Source: Candidatus Accumulibacter affinis
GTDB lineage: Bacteria; Pseudomonadota; Gammaproteobacteria; Burkholderiales; Rhodocyclaceae
Reading direction: 5' to 3'
DNA length: 64,000 nt
Assembly (NCBI GenBank): GCA_016713625.1
Contig: JADJOT010000012.1
Location: 372,001-436,000 of the forward strand
The position numbers were made by a program, and so were the translations under genes. Under the pieces are notes generated by a model that was not told the DNA's origin, did no database searches, and was given only the letters and a program-made list of their open reading frames with translations. Below are positions 1 through 7,696 of this stretch, in pieces; the first letter of the stretch is position 1, and the number at the start of each line of letters is the position of its first letter.

Positions 1-1
1 T

Positions 2-1204
2 TTTATCGGCGGAGTGGAACTCAGTTCGCTTGGAGAACTGTTCCCGGGCGTGCGCGTTGAGCTCGGTTGGCTGGCTGTTCCACTGACCGTTTTCGCCACC
101 GTCGGCCTGATCAACGCCCTCAACATGATCGACGGGATCGATGGACTGTCGGGTTCGGTGAGCCTGGTCAGCCTGGGGCTGGCCGCCATTGTCGCCCAGG
201 GCAGTGCTGATTCCAGCAGTGTCATTTTCATCGTTGCCCTGATGGGCGGCGTCAGCGGTTTCCTCTATTACAACCTGCGCTACCCGGGCAACGGTCGCGC
301 ACGCGTCTTCCTTGGTGACAATGGCAGCATGTTGCTGGGTTTCCTGTTTGCCTGGTTGCTGATCTCGATGTCGCAGGGTGGAGAAAAGGAGCAAGCGGCG
401 ATGACTCCGGTCACTGCCTTGTGGCTGTTCGCGCTGCCGCTGATGGACACGGTAGGTGTCATGCTCCGCCGTATCTGGTTGGGCCAGTCGCCGTTCCGGC
501 CAGACCGGCACCATCTGCATCACCTCTTCGTTCGCGCCGGATTCCGCGTCTGCGACGTGGTGCTGATTGCTGCGGCTACGCAGCTTGCCCTGGGTTTGAT
601 CGGTCTCGGGGGACTGCTGCTTGGCGTGCCCGAGTATCTGATGTTCTGGCTGTTCCTCGCCGTATTCGCGGGGTATTTTTTGCTGACTCTGCGGCCGTGG
701 CGGCTGGTGCCATGGCTGCGACGACTCAATCGTTCGCTTGGACTGCCGTCGGTGCAGGTGCGTGGCATCTTCGTGGGCTATCTGTGCAGGGAGAAGTGCC
801 GGGAAGTTCTTGCTGTCATCTCGGCAGGGCTGGGCGAAGGCTATGACTACCAGTTGAGCGTTCATCAGGCAGCACGCTCGAGTACCGACGAAGGCGATGT
901 CTATTGTGTTGTACACATTCCGGCCGAGGGCAACGATCGTTTGATCGGCAAGATCCGGCGTGATACCGCGCGCATCAAGCGGGGGCTTGCCGGGCGGCCG
1001 GGTATCGAGGTCCGGCTGTTCCTGTGTCGCCAGGGCGAGAACGACCAGCGCACCCGCTATACTCCCGTGCTCGGGGGGGGCAGCCGGGATAGCGAACGCC
1101 GAGGCGAGCGCGCTACCTTGATCTACTCCATGGAGCGGGGTCAGCGCACGGGTCTGGGTGAGGCTGCCGGTTTTGATTTCAGCGTACCACCGGGATACAG
1201 GTGA
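2..1204 (+). CDS. WecA-type undecaprenyl-phosphate sugar-1-phosphate transferase, 5' truncated by window
   Basis: This gene is a polyprenyl-phosphate hexose/HexNAc-1-phosphate transferase of the glycosyltransferase 4 (WecA/MraY) family, which starts lipid-linked polysaccharide synthesis at the inner membrane. The frame is open to the window edge, so the N-terminal helices lie outside. Visible hallmarks are the NMIDGIDGLSG acidic motif, FLGDNGSMLLG, and the HHLHHL histidine motif (about nt 510-530), with several hydrophobic segments between them. After the last membrane helix (about nt 700) there is an unusually long soluble tail of about 165 residues that I do not recognise. The phosphatase gene starts 6 nt downstream, so these are co-transcribed. 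Sugar specificity cannot be read from the sequence. Confidence 0.88.
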   Translation, partial: FIGGVELSSLGELFPGVRVELGWLAVPLTVFATVGLINALNMIDGIDGLSGSVSLVSLGLAAIVAQGSADSSSVIFIVALMGGVSGFLYYNLRYPGNGRARVFLGDNGSMLLGFLFAWLLISMSQGGEKEQAAMTPVTALWLFALPLMDTVGVMLRRIWLGQSPFRPDRHHLHHLFVRAGFRVCDVVLIAAATQLALGLIGLGGLLLGVPEYLMFWLFLAVFAGYFLLTLRPWRLVPWLRRLNRSLGLPSVQVRGIFVGYLCREKCREVLAVISAGLGEGYDYQLSVHQAARSSTDEGDVYCVVHIPAEGNDRLIGKIRRDTARIKRGLAGRPGIEVRLFLCRQGENDQRTRYTPVLGGGSRDSERRGERATLIYSMERGQRTGLGEAAGFDFSVPPGYR

Positions 1205-1210
1205 CTTGAG

Positions 1211-1651
1211 ATGTTCAACAGGATTCTTACGGTGTGTACCGGCAACATCTGTCGCAGTCCGGCGGCAGAGTTCCTCTTGCGGCAGCGAATTGAGAAGATC
1301 GGCAGGCGCGTTGAAACCCGCTCAGCCGGTATCGGCGCGCTGGTCAATCATCCGGCGGAAGATGCCACCTGCGCGATGATGAGTGCGCGTGGCGTTGACC
1401 TCAGTACGCACCGCGCCACCCAGCTTACCCGCGAGCGCCTGCGCTGGGCTGAACTGGTTCTGGTGATGGAGAAACACCACCGCGACGCGGTGCTGGCGAT
1501 GGACCCAACGGCGCGTGGCAAGACCTTCCTGCTCGGACACTGGACGAACACCGAGATTCCCGACCCGTATCGGCGAGATGATGCCGCACACGCCGAGGCG
1601 CTGCAGTTGATCGAGGATGCGCTCGATCCCTGGGTTGGCAAACTCGCCTGA
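1211..1651 (+). CDS. Low-molecular-weight protein tyrosine phosphatase (Wzb/EpsP-like)
   Basis: A 146-residue cytoplasmic LMW tyrosine phosphatase. The catalytic P-loop C-X5-R-S is at Cys9 to Ser16 (CTGNICRS), and the general-acid DPYRRD motif lies near Asp118. Its usual role is dephosphorylating the C-terminal tyrosine cluster of the cognate Wzc kinase, whose gene lies 1.7 kb downstream. It follows the transferase by 6 nt and belongs to the exopolysaccharide operon. Length and motifs are normal for the family. Confidence 0.93.
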   Translation: MFNRILTVCTGNICRSPAAEFLLRQRIEKIGRRVETRSAGIGALVNHPAEDATCAMMSARGVDLSTHRATQLTRERLRWAELVLVMEKHHRDAVLAMDPTARGKTFLLGHWTNTEIPDPYRRDDAAHAEALQLIEDALDPWVGKLA

Positions 1652-1991
1652 GCGGACCGCCGGTCACGAGCTTTCGTTTCCGGTGATGTGAAATAGAGCA
1701 CTGTCCGGCGCGGCGACTGGCATTATTCTTCGCCTGTGCCTGGCAAGTTCCCCGGAAACGCCCACATCGCACCCGCCCGGCTGGTCACTGACAGTGGCCC
1801 GGATGGAGCAGTTCGCTTTGCCTAGTGAGGCCTGGTTGCAGCCCACGGATCCAGGCAGCTATCACGCGCGGCTTTGCGGGGAGGGCACGCAAGATGTAGA
1901 CTCCGCTGCGCCCGTGCACGAAGGGTGGCCAGCGACCTGGCCAGCAACGTGGTCAGCCACGAAAATGAGGATCAGAAATGAGGAGTGCAGC
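1652..1991. other. 340-bp leader between phosphatase and wza-like gene, no gene seen
   Basis: The wza reading frame is open upstream as far as 1794, but that extension lacks a signal peptide and a good ribosome site, whereas the ATG at 1992 gives a clean lipoprotein signal. I see no convincing terminator. The long leader could carry an internal promoter or an antitermination element, but I cannot point to a specific sequence. Confidence 0.4.
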
Positions 1992-3194
1992 ATGAATATG
2001 TCTTCGGCCCTGCCTGGCGGCATCCGGCAGATCCTGGTGTGTCTTGCCGCGAGCGCGCTGGCCGGCTGCACGATCATTCCCGGCAACCAAAGCTACTATA
2101 ACCGCGATGAGTCGGATGTGCGCTTGCCGGTTCAGCAGGGCGACGTGCTGGCTCCCGCCAACATCCGGATCAAACAGATTACCGCCGAGTTGATCATCGA
2201 CATGTTCAAGGCCGCGCGGCCGCCGATCGGCGACGGGACGGGTCCGGGTGCCCGGGTGGCGAGCCGGGACAATCCGCGCTTTACCGGCGATCAGCCGGGT
2301 CCAGTGCTGGAGTACCGGCTCGGTCCGGGGGATATCATTTCGATCATTGTCTGGGATCACCCCGAGCTGACCATTCCGGCCGGTAGTTTCCGGACTGCCG
2401 AGCAGGCGGGCACCGTGGTCAATCAGGACGGGACCATTTACTTTCCTTATGCGGGCGTGCTCAAGGTCGCCGGCAAGACGACCAGCGAGGTGCGGGAGAT
2501 CCTGTCGGCCAAGCTCACCAAATACATCGAGAAGGTTCAGCTCGACGTCCGTATGGTGAACTTTCGTAGCCAACAGGTGTATGTCGTCGGTGAGGTCGCC
2601 AAGCCTGGCATTCAGAACGTAACCGACATCCCGATGACCGTCCTCGACGCGGTCAATCGTGCTGGCGGATTTACCGTCGAGGCCGATTTCAGTCGGGTGC
2701 TGCTCACCCGTCGCGGCACTACCTATCTGGTCGACATCCAGGCGATGTATGACTTCGGCGCCAACGAGCAGAATGTACTGCTTGAGCAGGGCGACATCCT
2801 CAATGTCGCGGACCGCAGTTACAACAAGATCTTCGTTCTCGGTGAAGTCACCAAGCCGGGTTCGCTGGTGATGAACAAGAAGCGCTCGACGCTCGCCGAG
2901 GCGCTCAGTGATTCCGGCTACATCAACCAGAACACCTCTGATCCACGCTGGATCTACCTGATGCGTGGCAATGCCGATGTGCCCGAGCTGTTCCATCTCA
3001 ATGCCAGCGCGCCGGACGCGATGCTGCTGGCCGATCGCTTTCCATTACAGCCACGCGATATCATTTATGTGGATGCGGCACCGGTGGTTCGCTGGCAGCG
3101 CGTGATCGCCAACATCCTGCCCACTTCGAACATGCTCTACGTGACCAGCCAGACCTATTTCCCGCTCCTCGGGGGGCGTCAACCCAATCGATAG
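1992..3194 (+). CDS. Wza-like polysaccharide export outer-membrane lipoprotein
   Basis: A 400-residue outer-membrane exporter that forms the channel for exopolysaccharide. The ATG at 1992 was chosen because AGGAG sits at 1981-1985 and the protein then opens with a type II signal peptide ending in the lipobox L23-A24-G25-C26. The Poly_export domain (about residues 105-190, beginning around the EYRLGPGDIISI segment) is followed by SLBB-type beta-grasp repeats (VYVVGEVAKPG and IFVLGEVTKPG). The C-terminal segment contains a predicted amphipathic stretch. It lies between the phosphatase and the co-polymerase kinase, as in many Wzy-dependent loci. Confidence 0.92.
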   Translation: MNMSSALPGGIRQILVCLAASALAGCTIIPGNQSYYNRDESDVRLPVQQGDVLAPANIRIKQITAELIIDMFKAARPPIGDGTGPGARVASRDNPRFTGDQPGPVLEYRLGPGDIISIIVWDHPELTIPAGSFRTAEQAGTVVNQDGTIYFPYAGVLKVAGKTTSEVREILSAKLTKYIEKVQLDVRMVNFRSQQVYVVGEVAKPGIQNVTDIPMTVLDAVNRAGGFTVEADFSRVLLTRRGTTYLVDIQAMYDFGANEQNVLLEQGDILNVADRSYNKIFVLGEVTKPGSLVMNKKRSTLAEALSDSGYINQNTSDPRWIYLMRGNADVPELFHLNASAPDAMLLADRFPLQPRDIIYVDAAPVVRWQRVIANILPTSNMLYVTSQTYFPLLGGRQPNR

Positions 3195-3201
3195 CGAGCC
3201 A

Positions 3202-3281
3202 GAGTTGGGCCGCTTTCCCGGCGGCCTGGCGCCGGCCAGGCTTGCTGGCTAGGCGGCTCATCACCCCTGGCGGCCCAACTC
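3202..3281. promoter_or_regulatory. Nested hairpin between wza-like and wzc-like genes
   Basis: Two perfect 12-bp inverted arms (3202-3213 and 3270-3281) enclose an inner perfect 6-bp hairpin at 3224-3241 (GCCTGG/CCAGGC). There is no T-tract after it, so it is not a classic intrinsic terminator. It could stabilise or attenuate the wza-wzc transcript. The structure is seen directly; the role is inferred. Confidence 0.6.
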
Positions 3282-3312
3282 GCTGCCTGCAGACAGCAAC
3301 TACGGAAACCCA

Positions 3313-5568
3313 ATGGAAAACGATCAGTCAAGACCCTTGTTCAATGCGACCGGCGGCTCGGGCATGAGCGGCAGCGCGACGCAGCCGCTACCGCAGGTCG
3401 CCTCGGAAGTTGAGAACGAGGGCCTGGCGCTTGGCGAAATCGTCGCCATCCTGCTGGATTATCGCTGGCTGATTGCTGCGATCTGTCTCGTGGCGCTGCT
3501 CCTCGGTCTGGGGTGGGTACTCGTTGCCAAGCCGGTCTACCGCGCCGATGGGCTGTTGCAGGTCGAAGAAAAGAGCTCCGGGGTGGGCTCGCTCAAGGCT
3601 CTGCAACCGCTCCTGGGTGACGATACGACGGTTTCTGCCGAGGTCGAGATTCTCAGCTCGCGGATGATCCTTGGCCGCGTGGTCGCCAAGCTCAAGCTGG
3701 ATATTCTTGCCCTGCCGAGAACTTTTCCGTTGCTTGGCAGTGCGATCGCCAGGCGCTACCAGGGCGATGAACCCAACTCGCCGTGGCCGGGCCTTTCGCG
3801 TTACGCCTGGGGCGGCGAGCGGATCCAGGTGGATTCGCTCGACGTGCCACAGGGAGCGCTCGACCAGCAGCACACCCTGATTGCCGGCGAAAGCGGTGCC
3901 TTCGAAATCTTTGACCAGGATGAGCAGCTGGTCCTGAAAGGACAAGCGGGAACCCGCGCGAGTGACCAGGGCTACGCGATTTTCGTCGCCCAGCTCAAGG
4001 CCAGGCCGGGTACGCAGTTCCGGTTGATCAAGCGCTCGGCGGAAGCGGCGATCGGCGATCTGCGTCGCAACTACACCGTCAAGGAACGCGGCAAGAAGTC
4101 GGGAGTGCTCGAGCTGAGCCTGCTTGGGCAGGAACCAGACGAGATTGGACGCGTGCTGGACGACATCCAGAATACCTATGTTCGCCAGAACGTCGAGCGG
4201 CGGTCGGCGGAAGCCGAGAAAACGCTGAAGTTCCTCGAGACGCAGTTACCGGCGCTCAAAACACAGCTTGACAGTGCGGAAGCGGCCTACAACAACTATC
4301 GCCAAAGCCGTGGCTCGCTCGATCTGAACCTGGAGACGCAGGGTATCCTGAAGTCGCTGGTGGACGTTGAAAATGCTGCTGTGCTGCTCCAGCAGGAGCG
4401 CGACGAACTGCGTCAGCTGTTCAAGCCGGAGCACCCACGTATCGAGGCGGTGGAAAACAAGCTGCAGCGCCTCAATGAGCGTCGCAAGCAGTTTGATGCC
4501 GACGTGGCACGTTTGCCCGATACCCAGCAAACGGTGCTGCGCCTGGCTCGTGACGTCGAAGTCTCCAACCGCCTGTACACCGAGTTGCTCAACACTGCCC
4601 AACAGCTGCGGGTAACCAAGGCGGGGACGGTTGGCGACGTTCGCGTCATCGACGTGGCGGCCGTCGCCCGCAGGCCGGTTGGCGCCGGCGCGCTGGCTAT
4701 TCTGGGCATCGCGCTGCTGCTTGGCCTGCTGCTCAGCATGGTGGTGATCTGGGTGCTGCGTTCCCTGCGTGTGGTCGTCGAAGACCCCGATATCATCGAG
4801 TCACAGCTCGGTCTGCCCGTCTACGCCACGGTGCCGCACAGCAATACGGAGGTGGACCTGCATCGCCAGGCACGCGGCGGTATCGGCGAACTACTGGCGG
4901 TAAGCTATCCCGAGGACGACGCAGTGGAGAGTCTGCGCGGACTGCGTACCACTCTTCACTTTGCCCTTCTGGACGCGCAGCGCAACTCCTTGCTGATCAC
5001 CGGGTCGAGTCCGAGCCTGGGCAAGAGCTTCATCTCCAAGAATCTCGGCGCAGTGCTGGCTCAGGTTGACAAGCGTGTGGTGATCGTCGATGCCGACCTG
5101 CGCAGGGGACACCTGCACAAGGAATTCGGCGTTGAGCGTGCGCTTGGGGTTTCCGAGTACGTGGCCGGACAGGCTTCGCTCGAAGACGTTCTGAAGAGCA
5201 CGTCGGTGCCCATGTTGTCGCTGGTCACCACCGGCCAGATTCCGCCAAATCCGTCAGAATTGCTGATGCATGCGCGTTTTGAAATGCTCCTGGTTGAACT
5301 TTCTGCGCGCTTCGACACGGTCATCGTCGATGCGCCGCCGGTGCTTGCGGTTTCCGATGCGGCGATCATCGGTCGTCATGTCGGCGCGACGCTGATGGTC
5401 GCCCGCGCCGGCAAACACCCGATTCGCGAGCTCGAGCAGGCCGTCAAGCGACTCCATCAGGCGGGTGTGCAGGTGAAGGGTTTTGTTTTCAATGACCTCA
5501 ACGTCAGTCGCCAGAATTACCGCTATGGTTACAAGGGCTACGTCTATCGCTACTCGTACAAGAATTGA
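3313..5568 (+). CDS. Wzc-like polysaccharide co-polymerase with BY-kinase domain
   Basis: A 751-residue inner-membrane chain-length regulator fused to a bacterial tyrosine autokinase. Order: N-terminal Wzz segment with TM1 near residues 50-70, periplasmic coiled-coil region with GNVR-type C-terminus (about 290-440), TM2 near 455-480, then the cytoplasmic P-loop kinase. Walker A is ITGSSPSLGKSF starting at residue 562, Walker A' is VVIVDADLRRG (about 590), and Walker B is TVIVDAPP (about 669). The last 17 residues contain six tyrosines, the usual autophosphorylation cluster. Partner of the phosphatase at 1211-1651. It ends 18 bp from the convergent rlmB. Confidence 0.94.
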   Translation: MENDQSRPLFNATGGSGMSGSATQPLPQVASEVENEGLALGEIVAILLDYRWLIAAICLVALLLGLGWVLVAKPVYRADGLLQVEEKSSGVGSLKALQPLLGDDTTVSAEVEILSSRMILGRVVAKLKLDILALPRTFPLLGSAIARRYQGDEPNSPWPGLSRYAWGGERIQVDSLDVPQGALDQQHTLIAGESGAFEIFDQDEQLVLKGQAGTRASDQGYAIFVAQLKARPGTQFRLIKRSAEAAIGDLRRNYTVKERGKKSGVLELSLLGQEPDEIGRVLDDIQNTYVRQNVERRSAEAEKTLKFLETQLPALKTQLDSAEAAYNNYRQSRGSLDLNLETQGILKSLVDVENAAVLLQQERDELRQLFKPEHPRIEAVENKLQRLNERRKQFDADVARLPDTQQTVLRLARDVEVSNRLYTELLNTAQQLRVTKAGTVGDVRVIDVAAVARRPVGAGALAILGIALLLGLLLSMVVIWVLRSLRVVVEDPDIIESQLGLPVYATVPHSNTEVDLHRQARGGIGELLAVSYPEDDAVESLRGLRTTLHFALLDAQRNSLLITGSSPSLGKSFISKNLGAVLAQVDKRVVIVDADLRRGHLHKEFGVERALGVSEYVAGQASLEDVLKSTSVPMLSLVTTGQIPPNPSELLMHARFEMLLVELSARFDTVIVDAPPVLAVSDAAIIGRHVGATLMVARAGKHPIRELEQAVKRLHQAGVQVKGFVFNDLNVSRQNYRYGYKGYVYRYSYKN

Positions 5569-5586
5569 TCGAGCGGTGGCGACCCT

Positions 5587-6345
5587 CTATTGCTTTCCGG
5601 CCTCCCGGCTGTACCGCCGCCGGCGTGCTTCGTACAGGCAGACGCCGGTGGCTACCGAGACATTCAGGCTGGCCACCGAGCCGAGCATCGGGATGCTCAC
5701 CAGCTGATCACAGGTTTCCCGCGTCAGCCGGCGCAGGCCGTCGCCTTCCGCACCGAGGACCCAGGCGCAGGCGATCGGCCACTGCGCATCGTAGAGCTCG
5801 TGTTTCGCCTCGGCATCGCTACCGATGACCCAGATTTCGCGTTCCTTGAGCTCGCGCAGGGTACGCGCGAGATTGGTTACGGTGATGTAGGGGACCGTCT
5901 CGGCGGCCCCGCTGGCCACTTTGACGGCCGTCTGGGTCAGTCCGACGGCGCGATCCTTGGGAGCGATCACCGCGTGCGCACCGACCGCATCGGCGACCCG
6001 CAGGCAGGCCCCGAGGTTGTGTGGGTCCTGAATGCCGTCGAGCACCAACAGGAAGGCGGGCTCGTCGAGCGTGTCGAGGACATCGTCGAGGACGACATGG
6101 CGCTGCGTCCCATCCACCGTGGCGATGACTCCCTGATGCCTGGCGCCGGGAGCGATCGCTTCGAGGCGGGCGGATTCCACCGGCAGCACGCGCACCTTGG
6201 CGAAGGCCGCGTGCTCAAGCAGATCGCGCAGACGAGCGTCGCGGCGAGCTGAATCGACGTAGATCTCGCGCACCGCGCCCGGGTCGTGGCGCAGTTTGGC
6301 GAGGACAGAATGAAAGCCGAAGATCAGGCGCGAATGTGGGGGCAT
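5587..6345 (-). CDS. rlmB: 23S rRNA (guanosine-2'-O-)-methyltransferase RlmB (SpoU family)
   Basis: A 252-residue SpoU/TrmH-family methyltransferase that 2'-O-methylates G2251 in the peptidyl-transferase loop. The N-terminal substrate-binding domain opens with RLIFGFHSVLAKLR. The C-terminal SPOUT knot shows its three motifs: DGIQDPHNLGACLR, WVLGAEGDGLRRL and IPMLGSVASLNVSVA. The start at 6345 gives the normal family length; the frame stays open further upstream only because the adjacent 7-bp repeat has no stop in this frame. It is convergent with the wzc-like gene. Confidence 0.95.
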   Translation of the reverse strand: MPPHSRLIFGFHSVLAKLRHDPGAVREIYVDSARRDARLRDLLEHAAFAKVRVLPVESARLEAIAPGARHQGVIATVDGTQRHVVLDDVLDTLDEPAFLLVLDGIQDPHNLGACLRVADAVGAHAVIAPKDRAVGLTQTAVKVASGAAETVPYITVTNLARTLRELKEREIWVIGSDAEAKHELYDAQWPIACAWVLGAEGDGLRRLTRETCDQLVSIPMLGSVASLNVSVATGVCLYEARRRRYSREAGKQ

Positions 6346-6363
6346 GGGGACGGTTGAAGGGAT

Positions 6364-6447
6364 AGTGGAGAGTGGAGAGTGGAGAGTGGAGAGTGGAGAG
6401 TGGAGAGTGGAGAGTGGAGAGTGGAGAGTGGAGAGTGGAGAGTGGGG
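6364..6447. repeat. 7-bp minisatellite, 11 perfect copies plus one imperfect (agtggag)
   Basis: The unit agtggag runs head to tail from 6364 to 6440 with no mismatch and ends with one degenerate copy at 6441-6447. It lies just upstream of rlmB on that gene's 5' side. Because 7 is not a multiple of 3, copy-number change would shift any frame reading through it. Such arrays vary by slippage; an effect on rlmB expression is possible but not shown. Confidence 0.97.
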
Positions 6448-6473
6448 GGGTTTGTTGGCGGGGAGGGTTGCTG

Positions 6474-7547
6474 CTAGTGAACCGCGATGGTCTCGAGGGT
6501 TCGTGAGCGCCAGTCTAGTACTGCGGTGCGCATGGTCATTTGCTCGCCAAGGCGGGGAAACTCGGCGCGAATGACGTCGGCGGCGAAGGTCGACAGGAAG
6601 CGCGACTTGAGTTCGGCACGCGCGCGGTCGACGCCGATTTCGTCGTAGGGTACCGAGGCGAGCAGCAGGAAGCCATCGTCGGGAATTCGTCCGGCCTGCA
6701 TGTTGGCTTCGATGATGCCGGCCGCGCGGCGGATCGGGACGTCCAGATTCGGGCTGTAGGGGCCGATGATCAGCGCGATGTTGGGGGTGTGCAGGAAGTC
6801 GAAACCGCGACCCAGACAGATCATCCACTCGCGATGTTCGATATCGAGCAGGCGCTCGCTGCGGCGAATCTGCGCACGCACGTCCTCGATGTGCGCGAGG
6901 TTGCCGTAGAGCAGCGGCAGCAGATCTGCGCGCATGCGCGCCGGCATGTCCGGCAGCAGGGCGGCGAGGCGAAGTTCGAGCGTCGCCCGGTCGGTCGAGG
7001 TCAGCGTCGCCAGGTCGAGCGTGTCGCCGGCAGTGCCGTGGATGACCAGCGCGTCCTCGTCAGTCTCGAAGCCACAAACCAGCGGATAGACGGTGCCGTG
7101 ATCGCTGCCGAAAATGTGCTCGACCTGGCGGCGGACTTCGTAGGTGTGGGCGATCGCCGCCTCCTTGTCGTACTGGAAACCGGCGCAACCGCGGCGTCGG
7201 TCGCCCTGCGAGTAGTGGTAGGTGACCAGAAAAACGACATGCCGTCCGGCGCTGACGACGCGCTGCACGTGGTGCGCGAGCACCTCGCCGAGATGCGGCC
7301 AGCCGAGGTCGAAGATGCCGCCGAGGTTGCGAAAAGGCATCAGGATGCCGACCGGGGTGTTGGTGGCGACGGGAATGTTGATACGCCCGTCCATGCACTT
7401 GAGGACGGCGATCGCGGTTGGGTGTTCGGCGAGGTAGCGTTCGCGTGCCAGCCAGGCCTCCGGGCTGCGAAAAATCGCGCTATGCCGATCGGCCAGGCCG
7501 AACAGCCAGTCGATACGCTCTTCGATGGGTTTTCCGTGAATGTCCAT
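6474..7547 (-). CDS. Putative zinc protein resembling beta/carboxysomal carbonic anhydrase
   Basis: A 357-residue soluble protein. Residues 51-55 read C-M-D-G-R, the beta-carbonic anhydrase signature (Zn-Cys plus Asp-Arg dyad). They are followed by His111 and Cys121 in HYSQGDRRRGC. A His-to-Cys spacing near ten is unlike the usual H-x2-C but resembles the carboxysome shell enzyme CsoSCA. The rest of the chain (a long helical C-terminal half) I do not recognise, and no carboxysome genes are nearby. The ATG at 7547 has GGAGG about 11 nt upstream. Carbonic anhydrase activity is inferred from the ligand pattern only; a structural relative without activity is possible. Confidence 0.5.
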   Translation of the reverse strand: MDIHGKPIEERIDWLFGLADRHSAIFRSPEAWLARERYLAEHPTAIAVLKCMDGRINIPVATNTPVGILMPFRNLGGIFDLGWPHLGEVLAHHVQRVVSAGRHVVFLVTYHYSQGDRRRGCAGFQYDKEAAIAHTYEVRRQVEHIFGSDHGTVYPLVCGFETDEDALVIHGTAGDTLDLATLTSTDRATLELRLAALLPDMPARMRADLLPLLYGNLAHIEDVRAQIRRSERLLDIEHREWMICLGRGFDFLHTPNIALIIGPYSPNLDVPIRRAAGIIEANMQAGRIPDDGFLLLASVPYDEIGVDRARAELKSRFLSTFAADVIRAEFPRLGEQMTMRTAVLDWRSRTLETIAVH

Positions 7548-7696
7548 ACCGCTAGCCGCCTCCAGACTGAATCCACGACCGCACGCCGGCCGGACGACTT
7601 ACCCCGCGCGCTGCACGCAAACAAACGGGAGTATCCGCGTGCCTGACGTTCCGGTCAAACTCCAGGCTTTCAGGTTCCGGTGCAGACCACGGCCGG

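Noticed and set aside
1794..1991. Upstream start for the wza-like gene
   Set aside because: It would bury the lipoprotein signal peptide and lacks a ribosome site, unlike ATG 1992.
5587..6828. Longer rlmB start extending through the 7-bp repeat
   Set aside because: The extension is made of repeat-encoded Ser-Pro-Leu-Ser-Thr-Leu-His units and shadow of the neighbouring gene; family length fits the ATG at 6345.
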